NCBI GenBank assembly: GCA_903813345.2
Contig: CAIIXF020000004.1
Coordinates: 8,637,525-8,701,524 of the forward strand
Reading direction: 5' to 3'
Length of the DNA stretch: 64,000 bases
Origin: Owenia fusiformis
Lineage: Eukaryota; Annelida; Polychaeta; Sabellida; Oweniidae
In this document: piece by piece, positions 24,701 to 36,700 of the stretch
Position numbering within the stretch: position 1 is the first letter of the stretch
How the letters are laid out: every line of letters begins with the position of its first letter
Notes under the pieces: model-generated
Seen by the model: the letters and a program-made list of their open reading frames with translations, nothing else
What the model was told of the DNA's origin: nothing
The model's database searches: none
Translations under genes and position numbers: made by a program

Positions 24701-27700
24701 GACAGGGATTTTCAGTCGGCCAATAATGTATTGAAAGGAATATTGAAGAAAATAAGGCGGGATGGTAATGAAGAAACTATTACCGCCATTTATGATTCAG
24801 ATTTGATGAAACTGAACAATTATTTTGCCGTTTGGAAAGTTAACTGACAGAATTGGTGAGAAAAGTATTTTAGAAATATAGACCGAAGAGCAGGGGAAAT
24901 ATTGTCGAATACAACCCGCAGGGCTAGACACAAACGTTTTATGTAACCCGAACGACCGAAGGGAGTGGGTCGAAAGCTTTTGTGTCTATTTCTAAGCGGT
25001 GTATGCGAAAATATTTCCCCTGCTCTGAGGTCTGTATTACGATTCGAACATAAAAAATCACCAGAACGACAATAATTTCAGCATATTTCATTCTTATATA
25101 AAAACGATTCATTGAAACGATTCATGTTATAATCAGAGGGTTCTGTTTCAATAGTTTTTATAATACAGGGCGTTAAATAAGTATTGCTAATTTTGTTATA
25201 ACTTTCGTTATCTTGCATATTTCTTCATGACACTTTTTCAACATAAGCAACACATATCTGACCTTATTTTATCCAAATTTTTGGACAACCAACTTAGTAT
25301 TGACAAAATTATGGTTACTAGGGTAACCATTGTCACGGATACGTGGGGCAACCTTAAGGGTTTACATGATGAATTATTGTTATACATCAAATAAACACTT
25401 TGATAAATAAAAACTGTTGATATGGTCAAATCTTGATGCTGTCAGTTTGAATTATATGTATTATCTAACAGCGGTGAAACGAGATCCGAGAGGAATATCA
25501 CACTAGAATCTCAAGCAGCGGATGACTGCAGTGAACACTGCACATCCCTGGCCACACACTTCAACGTCCTCAAAGAGCAATATCGACCTATACGGTTCAC
25601 CAGGATAACGCCCCTGCTCACAGATCCTATATTCTCCTAAATACATTAACAGAGCTTGGCATGGAAGCATTGCCCCACGCAGCATATTTCCCAGATAAGA
25701 CCCCACTTGATTTTGTTGTATTCACCTCAGTGAAAAGGGATCCGAAAGGAATATTGCACCAAAATCTCAATCAGCCGATGTCTGCAGTGAACACCTCCCT
25801 AGCCACACACTTTAAGGGTAGCTTCAAAGATGTGTACCACGAGTGGGTCGCCAGACTGCAACTGTGAATTGACGCTCAGAGTACCTGCCTATTTTGAGCA
25901 CCTTATGAAGTTAATATGGATCATGAAGTGACTCTGGCATGGATTATTTATAACACTGCATATCCCAAGAGCTAAACGGCATTGAATGATACTGCTTTCA
26001 ACACTCAAAATGTCGTCAAAAGTGACGTCAGAAATTTGCCCCGCATATCCATGATACTGGTTACCTTAGTAACCATAACTTTGTTAATACTGATTTGATT
26101 GTCCTAAAACTTTCATAGAATAAAGTCAGATATACGTGCCTTAAGTTGTGAGAGTTTCATGAAGACAAAGCAAACAGAACAAAAGTAATAGCAAAATTAG
26201 CAATACTTATTGAACGCCCTGTATATATTTGTTAGTATGATTATGTGTATAATCCTGCATGTCAGAGTGCATAATCCATATTTACTCTTTAAAGATTCTC
26301 GCAATCTTTATCCAATCAGCGTTTGTGAGTGTGTCGGCTCACGTATAAAAGGCGAATCCAACTCAAATCCATGCAGGGGTGTATGAGGTACTCGAATAGG
26401 AAAGAGCTCGTGAAATCTGAATTTATATGCACATGGTCAATGTTTACACATGTTTGGAGTTATTGAACAAAATGAGATATGGGTGTGGTTCCGAATTTGA
26501 AGTCATTGCTGGAAAATATGATTTTAATACGTGAAATTATATCTATAAATACAGCACTAAAAATAACAGTACACATGAAGTACATGTATGATGTTCAGAA
26601 ATGTTTGAAACCCTTACGGAAAATTCTGTCTGCATTTTGTCACCATTGCTCTTTCTTCCCGCATTCTAGTGCTGTTTGAATGAATATATTAATTAATGTA
26701 TTTCTAACTAAAATATATCACTTTTTTTATAAACCACAAACATTTAGATCATAAAAAATTTATTCAATACTTGAGTGAGCACGATATGCAAGGGTTACTA
26801 AGTTGAAACAGTAAATGACCACTGATATTGTGTTAGTCCATGCACACATCGTATTCTGCTAATACACTTTGCTAAGTGACTAATTGGTTTATGTTTACGT
26901 TTTAATGTGTTTTGGGTTCCTTGTTACAGCAAGGGGGACCAGTAAAGTAGACTAACATGTTTGCATGGCAAGTTTTGATCGAATATGTGAGACACTTTAA
27001 ACAACTTTTAATGTAAGTCTGTATCTTTAAGAACTTGGTTTAAGTAAACAAAGATCTTATTGGAGAATGCGAATGCTGGAGCCTAAATATAGCTCAGGCT
27101 TATTGAATATATGAGATGGTTAGATACTTAAAAAGAGAGTTTTTGCATTTGGGGAGCTGATGCCTCCAGTCCCTTCGGGGCCAAGTTGAGTTTTTGAAGT
27201 TTAGGAGCTGAGGAAGCAGAATTGAAAGTTATTATTGGAAGCTTCTAATGTAATAAGATTGTAAATCTATATATTGAACAAACGAAATAAAATACTATAA
27301 CATTATAGTGGACATTGTTGGTGTTTAAAGCCTGAAGACAACAATAACATTTCAACAACACAATAAAAAGATATTAAAGGGTAACCATTTATCGTAGTTA
27401 TAACAATTCCCATCATCAATATTGAAGAAATAATTCAAAATGTTGATGTGTAGATTACGTAATTTGTTTCTATTTCTAAAGAATAGCGTCAATAGAGACC
27501 TAGAACATACAATCAAAATTTGTTCCATATGATTTTCTGTAGCAGTGCCGTATTCGTTGACACTTGAATAAACCGGTGAAATCCACATTCCAGCTTTAAA
27601 TCCGATTGACTCCCTGGGCACTTGCCCAGTTTGCCGACGATCGTGTGCTCGTGTCACTTGACAGGGTTTTCCCTCGATTGTCGCTATCAAACTCAATTGT

Positions 27701-30700
27701 GCTAGATTCTGACAGTTTGCTACTGTTGAGCTTGTCAATACATCATCAATACTAAACCAGAAAGTTGATCTCCAGATATAAATTAGATAAGATGTAAGAT
27801 ATTCTATAATAATTTATAATGGGACATTTACTACTGATTGTTCGGGGGATAATTAATAATTAACAGGATCTTAAGAGGTTCTGGACAAATCATTTGATTC
27901 TGGACTTGTCTTTTTTTTTTCAACGGAATCACATCCAAGGGTTGTATTTTTATTAGCTATTTAGAGAGTGAGTCCTGCCTAGTATTAATTTCAATAAAAA
28001 AGTTAAAATAGAACCCTAAAATAGAACCCTATCTAATACTTACATTACATTGATGAATTAAGGCAAATCCTGAAATAAGTGCATTTTTTTATGAAATATT
28101 ATCAAGCAAGTATTTAGATGAAACGGTCTTATTTAAATACAAATCATAACATGATGATATTTTTCATGAAACATTTTTCAATGAAATTCAATTGAAGGGT
28201 CAAGATAAAACGAGCTAATTTAGGTGAAAACCCTTACATGATGATGTGTTTTCATAACTTCTTTCATAAAATTCCATCAAGGGGTGAAGATAAAATGATC
28301 GAATTTAAGTGATTTAAGGATCACGAGAATATGTTTTCAGTCAAGANNNNNNNNNNNNNNNNNNNNNNNTGACTGTTTTCTTTGGTATTTTCTATGAAAT
28401 CCCATCCAATGGTCAAGGTAAAATTTTGATTTGGTATTAGGTCACGTGTTCGAAAGATCCATATAAGGCCCATAGAACCATATAGGAACGTCATTTTGAA
28501 TGTCACGTGATAGATCCATATAAGGCTTTTAGAACCATGTCGGGAAAGATGAGGGGAAGCCCCTGACACCTGTTTCACGATTTTATCCGAACGTTGTTCG
28601 GATCATTTCGGTTTTTATGCACTTCATTATTGTACCGAAGTTTGCCGATTCGATTCGTCGTATTTCGGAATCCTGGTGACAATTTTATACTCCATTGGAG
28701 TATTTTTGACCTACTTCTTATGACGGAAATTCCCGAACCTTGTTCGGATTAATCCGGATTTTCTGACCTACTTTATCTACCGAGATTTCACGAGTTAACA
28801 TTCGTCTCATTCCGGAATCCTGGTGACATTTTTATACTCCATTGGAGTATTTTTGATCTACTTTTTCTGGATTTTGCCCTACTTATTATATCTTGACAAC
28901 AAGCAAATCAAAAAGTTCGACATGAACGGGTCTCGATCAACTAACCTAGACAATGGAAGCCAGGCACGCTAACCATGAGGCCAAAGAGCTACCGATATGA
29001 AAGAACAAAAGTATTATATATTTATACCGAGCGTCAATTCAAAATGATCCTCACTTTTGTCTCCACTTAAATACGACTCGTCAGTTGTATCCAGAATAGT
29101 AGAACGCCTATGGCGCTAGTGAATAACCACGTCCCAGGTGAGTGGTTCGTATCCCTCCGTGATATACTATTTTTGTTTTATTAAATACGACAGAAAGGAG
29201 CAAGGTGTAGGTTGAAAACAAGACGTTAGTTTGTTTCAAAACAGTTTGGAAACATTAATCTCTGATAATTTAAGGTTTTCCACTCCTGAAGGGCCTCTAG
29301 ATCTATGAAATTCATTAATCAAGACAGTGTAAAAGTTTTAGATATGTGTAATACGTTTTCATACTTTAGCCTGTGGAATCAACTAAATATTACATTTTGG
29401 ATTTCATTGATATCCTGTCATAGTCCTTATTTTTTTCTGGAACATTATTTTTCAACACTGATACAAATTTCCCTGACATTTCCCTGACATATCTACCGTT
29501 TCAAAATTCCCGGTCATCTTTGGCCCTTTTGACCTAATTTTAAAATTACCTGACATTTCCAGCACTTGGAAAATCAAGTCAATTTCCAGGTGTGTACGAA
29601 CCATGGCCATCGCTAGCACAGATTGGATTGATTAGTGTTTCAAAATGGTGGTCGAAGTGTTTGATTAGATAATTTACATATTAAGCTTCTTAAAGGGGCA
29701 ACAAGGCCTGTACATAGAAAAATCGAAATTTTTTACATTTTCTGAATTTTTAGGGCAACATTTGGCTTAACATCTTTTTTTATACATTTTTTTTAAAATG
29801 TATGGATAAACAATAAAATTCCAGCATTAAGCAGTGCAAATTCAGTTCAAAGCTTCTATAAAGGGAGTCCAACTTATAGATTTTGAAAATCCGACTCGTT
29901 TAAAGAAGAATATCAGCAGCTTAAATCACGCCCGGTGATCATACAAAATGGATGGAGGGGGGGGGGGGGGGGTAGGCGATTTCTGCAAGAAAACTCAACA
30001 AATTTGGAAGATTTATTTTTTTCAAGATAAAATTTACAACTGAATTGCCAAATGAATAGGCGCAGTGCATGGCAAAATATGTAAGGTCTTCTAGTATTTT
30101 TTTGAACTGATACGCTTCTAAGATATGAGATCTATTATAAAAGGCGCATCATCATCATCATCATCAACGTGCAAAAGTCAATGTTTTTGCTATAAATCAG
30201 GCAACAATGGCCTACACGACCCGTAATAAATAGGTATGAGGGGCGTTATTATCACAACACTGACATTGCTCACTTTTTAAAGTTGTTTCAATGCGTTATA
30301 TGTAAATGGGCGTGTGGAAGGCCCGTGGGTGGCAATAAAATAACTCGAACTTCAAATTAAAATATATATAAAATAGTATATTTCAAACTTCAATGTTCAA
30401 AATACAATGCTCTGTAATGTACAACATGAACTCTTACAACAACTACTGACAAGCCAACACCCAATGCAAACTCAGCTACATGTGAGTGAGAAAGACCATA
30501 TAAGGGAAAAATAGATATATAAAACTGACACAGTTTGCATAGTTGAATAACTGGTTTCAATAAAAGGTGAAAAGTGAACATGGTATTAAAAGAGTAAAAC
30601 TGCAAACAACCTACTTAGGGACCTGTTATATTGAGATGAATAGGGATTGATTAATATGAACAGTAATAATATAAAATGTGAAAATGATCATGTTACATAT

Positions 30701-33700
30701 ACAAAAGATAACCCCATTGTTACAAAATCACAAAAAGTGAAATATCTATTCTTGTATTGCATTTTCTTTCACTGGACATATTTTAATTTGCATTGCTTTT
30801 AGATACATTTTAAGGGTGATATGAAAATTGAACCACGAAAACAGATGTACTTTAAGTTAAAGGGAACTTTCTACCATACCCGCCATGCTATCTGACCCGA
30901 ACGAGCCACCTTGTGGTGAGATTGGTAACTACCTGCTCGCATGCTATCTGACCCGAACGAGCCACCTTGTGGTGAGATCGGTAACTACCTGCTCGCATCT
31001 GCGTTATTACGCAGAGACATAAACGTATACACAAGGAAACGATAGGAGCTAACCTATTTTATCTCTGTATACATTTTAACTTTAATACATCGTTACAAAA
31101 AAATACAAAATACCTGTATATTGATTTTTTGACCTTGATCGATTCTTGAATTGAATCGAATTTGTCCGAAGGTCTTGAAACGTAAAATACCTAAATATTT
31201 ATCTTTGACCTTGGGATGACCTTGTACAAGAAACATTAATGTTGACCTCGGTTCATCTAATCATAATTCGCCAAGGGCCATAGTATCATCAAACGCCAAA
31301 TACCTAGACATTGATCGTTTACCTTTGAATGAACTTAACTCTGACCTTCGGAGACCAACTTACTAAGGTTAAATGGTGTAGAAGGAGATGTCCCGACAGA
31401 CAGACAAAATGACAGACAGACCAAACATGCTTTTATAGTAGGTCTCGACATCTCCTTTTGCCCTCATACTTGATGGGCCAGTGAGCGTTCTACTAAGGTC
31501 AGAGGTCAAAGTCATTCTAGGTTAAAGGCAGAATCAGATATATGGAGGTGACAAAATTACAAGCAACATGTACAATTGACGTACTTATCTATTCCTTACA
31601 ATCTCAAATACAATATCTCACAAAATATTTACGATATGTTAGAAATTGATGAAGTTATAATAGATTAAAAGTGCAAAATTGTAAATAATAAGTAACCATT
31701 CTTATAGAAGAAATATACAAAATTCATTGTTGTTAACTCTTTAGTTTCCCTGAAATAAAGTGTGCAGTTTTGGGATTTTTAGATAATAGACATGAAAAGG
31801 AATGACATAAGCCAGAAATATTCTAAAATTGAATCTTTTTTTTGTTAGACTGCTTGCTAGATCCGATTCTCTCTTTAAAATGTCAATATCTAGGTTTACG
31901 CTTTTTTTACCCTTGGTCTGAGATTCGACCCTTGATGAGGCATGATTAGGTGACCTGAAGTCAAGGTCATTCCGATGTAAAATATCAATATCTATGTATT
32001 TGGTGATTTAAAGTCCTTTCGGCTGCTGTGACCCTTGGCAACCAACGATTAGGTGAACTGAGTTAAAGGCCAATGTAACTGGGTCAAGTTTGTTTCAAGA
32101 TCAAAAATTAATATCTAAGTATTTGGCGTTGAAAGGACCTTGAGGGCTACAATGACCCTTGACGACACATGATTAGGTGACCTAAGGTCAAAGACAATGT
32201 GTATTGGCTAACGTTATTTCAAGGTCACATCTAGGTACTAGTATCTGGCGTTTCACGAGTTTTTAAAGCGTGACGCATATCGTTTAGCAAATCGAACGCT
32301 CGTTTCTGGTGTTGCTCACCGTTTAGTATAAAAAGCCCGATCCCGGAAAAATACTCAAGGGTTTACAGGTTCGAGGTCGTTGTGTCAACACCTCTAACTG
32401 TTATATAGCATAAGTATATTATAGATCGTCACACATTTATAAAAGGGTGATTTTTATTTTGACAAATCAATTCCACATTTATAGGTGAAGTTTCAGGATC
32501 TTCTATTTGTGTATAATAAGGAAAAATTGGCATCTAAATTTCCCCATAACGTAATAGCACACAGCTTGGCATATGAAATATCCTACAAATGAAACAAAGC
32601 AAGACAAACCGGTTTCTAATACAAGAATTTATATTGACTGTTGTACATGTATTAATTGAACGCAATCACTCTTTGGATAACGTTTTCAAAATCATTATAA
32701 ACGGATTACTTTATCTCAAAGACAATTTCAATAAACTGGATTTGACAGAACTCCCCATATTTCTTAAAAATGGACTGATCCAGTTGATTCGCCTGGAGCC
32801 GCCATATTGTTTTTATACGGGATGCTAATCGGAACCCTTTAACAAGTTCATCTCAATTCAAAAATCAGTCAAAGTCAAGTTATCAATACAGGTATTTTGC
32901 ATTTTATGGAGGCTGCTGCTATATGGGGACCCTTCGTGATCCACTCGAACATGTAGATTTCTAGTATCTGTAAAGATGTATAAAAGTTAAAATGTATACT
33001 TTCCATGAGCTCCTATCGTTGGATTTAAATAAGGAGTATGATTTTAAAATTGGCTAGGTCGTGGTTAATGCCTTGGTCACATTTGCTCTGATTTTCACGA
33101 CGGCGCCCGGCCGATTGAGTATTTTGTTCAAAATTGAATACAATATTGAACAAAACACTCAATCGGCCGGGCGCCGGCCGATGGATCGGAGCCTATGTGA
33201 CCCAGGCATAAGCAACAATGGAGAGGTTAAGCTAACGATGTTTTTCACAACGTAACCGTGAACGCAAAGTACAAAAATTAACAAAGGAATGTATCGAGCG
33301 CTCATGGTTTTATGCGCGCTTAGTCTACATCAGATACTCTTTCAGCTTCAGAGTTTCGGGTTTAGAACGGGAGATTTTGAAATTTGACGTTGGGTCAACG
33401 GGAACCATTTTACTCGTGTCTATTGAACACTATGCTGTCAATTTTGATTTCGATGCACAGTTGAATTCTTGCTGAACACGATGATGTATGTCATGCATGA
33501 TTTAGCGCCAAAAATCTTACGAAACGAGCTCGTTTAAAATATGTATTAGAAAACCAGCTATAAAACCGCATCAATGACATACTATAGAATCATTACACGC
33601 TATGCTGTAGTCTAAACAAACACTGGATTTGAACGGCTATTTATATGAGAAGGCTACATTAATTTGTATATGGTCGAGTGATACGTACAGGTTCAGTTTC

Positions 33701-36700
33701 GATTATATATGCAAAGCTTAACCTCTCAACTATTATGTTCGAAATACCGCTGTGTAATGCCTGGATCACATTTGCTGCGGGTATTTTGTTCAAAATTGAA
33801 TACATTTCTGAACACAATACTCAATCGGCAGGGCGCCGTAGTGAAAATTGGAGCAAATGTGACCAAGACATAAAACAATTGAATAATACTGTATCAGTTT
33901 CACATTTACAGCGGTCAAAACCATTTACAAAAAAACGCCAGAGTTGGCAATCATATAAAATGAAACCAATCCCGCTGTGATTCATAGAAATAACTAATTT
34001 ACTGCATTGAGTTCAATGTTATAACCATGTCGATTTACATGAGTGTCCGATTCATTGTACCAAATTTAAACCCTGACTGTTCTCCAGAAAGCAATAAGCT
34101 GAGATATATCATATTTTACATTTTAATACAACTGAAAAGATAATAAATGTTTTAATATAAAGTTGACGTAGTTATAAATGTTTTCAGCGTAAAATCAAAG
34201 CACAACCATATAATAAAAAAATTACGCTGGGATTTCAACTGGATACAACTGACGAGTTGTATTTAAGGTGGCCTAAAGTGCTGTTTATTTTTTCGTGAAG
34301 CCACTCAGTAAAATTACGATTTCTCTGCACCTTGATGTTCAATCAACATCATTCGAGTATCTATATGTTCCTGACACGTTCGGGCATCCGGTTATGACAA
34401 CGTCTACCCAATGTTTGCACGAGAAATTGACGTAATTCATGACTGAAATCGGGAAGACAAAAATATGTGATATTCTTCCAGAATTGTTTATAATAACTAT
34501 TTACAAAAACGTTCCCGAGACACAATCCATTTAGGTAGGGTTTGTTTTAAAGTCGAAAAGCCCCAATAAGACAATACAAACCAAGATTAAACAAATAAGA
34601 ATGCAGATTTCATGTAATGATTTACGTTCATCTAAACAAGTAAAGTACATATAATCCCCATATAAAACACTGGCCTACGTGACATGTAAACACAGGTTCA
34701 AATTGAAATATAGAAAATTTTCAACATAGCATTTGCTTCCGTGTTCTGTATGCCCCTCTACCTGCTTAATAAGGCAACGTATCTTCAAATAAAACCTTAG
34801 CCCAGTAGATAAGAGTCTCTGGAACACTTTTGTAAATAGTTTTCACAAGCAATTTTATTCCCGGACGCCCAAACGTGTCAGGAACACATAATATATTTGA
34901 ATGATCTTGATTGGACATCAGGTTGCAGAGAAATCGTATTTTTACTGAGTGGATTATTGAATTTCATAGATCTAGAGGCCCTTCAGGAGTGGAAAACCTT
35001 AAATTATCAGAGATTAATGTTTCCAAACTGTTTTGAAACAAACTAACGTCTTGTTTTCAACCTACACATTGCTCCTTTCTGTCGTATTTAATAAAACAAA
35101 AATAGTATATCACAGAGGGATACGAACCACTCACCTGGGACGTGGTTATTCACTAGCGGCATAGGCGTTCTGCTATTCTGGATACAACTGACCCGTCGTA
35201 TTTAAGTGGAGACAAAAGTGAGGATTATTTTGAATTGACGCTCGGTATAAAAATATAATACTTTTGTTCCTTCATATCGGTAGCTCGTTGGCCTCATGGT
35301 TAGCGTGCCTGGCTTCCATTGTCTAGGTTAGTTGATCGAGACCCGTTCATGTCGAACTTTTTGATTTGCTTGTTGTCAAGATATAATAAGTAGGGCAAAA
35401 TCCAGAAAAAGTAGATCAAAAATACTCCAATGGAGTATAAAATTGTCACCAGGATTCCGGAATGAGACGAATGTTAACTCGTGAAATCTCGGTAGATAAA
35501 GTAGGTCAGAAAATCAAGGTTCGGGAATTTCCGTCATAAGAAGTGGGTCAAAAATACTCCAATGGAGTATAAAATTGTCACCAGGATTCCGAAATACGAC
35601 GAATCGAATCGGCAAACTTCGGTACAATAATGAAGTGCATAAAAACCGAAATGATCCGAACAACGTTCGGATAAAATCGTGAAACAGGTGTCAGGGGCTT
35701 CCCCTCATCTTTCCCAACATGGTTCTAAAAGCCTTATATGGATCTATCACGTGACATTCAAAATGACGGTTCTATGGGCCTTATATGGATCTTTCGAACA
35801 CGTGACCTAATACCAAATCAAAATCAAAATTTCACCTTGACCATTGGATGGGATTTCATAGAAAATATCAAAGAAAACATATTCTCGTGATCCTTAAATC
35901 ACTTAAATTCGATCATTTTATCGTCACCCCTTGATGGAATTTTATGAAAGAAGTTATGAAAACACATCATCATGTAAGGGTTTTCACCTAAATTAGCTCG
36001 TTTTATCTTGACCCTTCAATTGAATTTCATTGAAAAATGTTTCATGAAAAATATCATCATGTTATGATTTGTATTTAAATAAGACCGTTTCATCTAAATA
36101 CTTGCTGGATAATATTTCATAAAAAATGCACTTTAAAAATATTTCAAGATTTGCCTTAATTCATCAATGTAATGTAAGTATTAGATTGACTCTCAAATAG
36201 GGTTCTATTTTAACTTTTTTATTGAAATTAATACTAGGCAGGACTCACTCTCTAAATAGCTAATAAAAATTCAACCCTTGGATGTGATTTCGTTGAAAAA
36301 AAAATGTGACAAGTCCAGAATCAAATGATTTGTCCAGAACCTCTTAAGATCCTGTTAATTATATTGAGCAGTTTATAGATGATTGCAAATTTTGTCAATA
36401 CGCAACAAGTCACTACTGGTCCACTGTTTACATACACTAGTAGTGACATGATGCACCAGTCTCTCATTGATGTTACACAGAGTCATATCATAATGAGGAT
36501 AGAGAAATGAGTGCCCCAATTTCGTCACAGGACGTATACGACGTCATTAAATCTAGTTCTTCCAATAAGGCTCCAGGTTATGACTTGATAACATACGAGC
36601 ACTTTAAAGATGGTGGGAGTATGCTTATACAAAAACTTACAATACTATGATTAGGTTAGAATGTGTCAAAAAAGTCAAAAACTTGGTACCATCATTTCCT

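Larger units (their letters stand above)
27864..29311 (+). repeat. left arm of the TTAA element
   Basis: Inverted copy of 34964-36354. It contains an assembly gap and tRNA-like segments. Small indels separate the arms, including a roughly 14-bp difference near 28740 against 35510. Confidence 0.85.
27864..36354. mobile_element. 8.5-kb element with TTAA target sites and about 1.4-kb inverted arms
   Basis: The left end TTAA-CAGGATCTTAAGAGG and the right end CCTCTTAAGATCCTG-TTAA are exact inverses. Arms of about 1.4 kb (27864-29311 and 34964-36354) match at high identity throughout. TTAA duplication is typical of piggyBac and Kolobok elements. The 5.6-kb centre carries no transposase, only other repeats, so it looks non-autonomous. 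The superfamily is undecided. Confidence 0.8.

Noticed and set aside
27510-27760. Calling this open frame a gene of known family
   Set aside because: No recognisable motif, no ATG at the frame start and only weak splice sites; listed as unidentified instead.
28930-29000. A functional tRNA gene
   Set aside because: Box-like motifs exist, but I could not draw a clean acceptor stem and anticodon arm, and the segment is duplicated in transposon arms.
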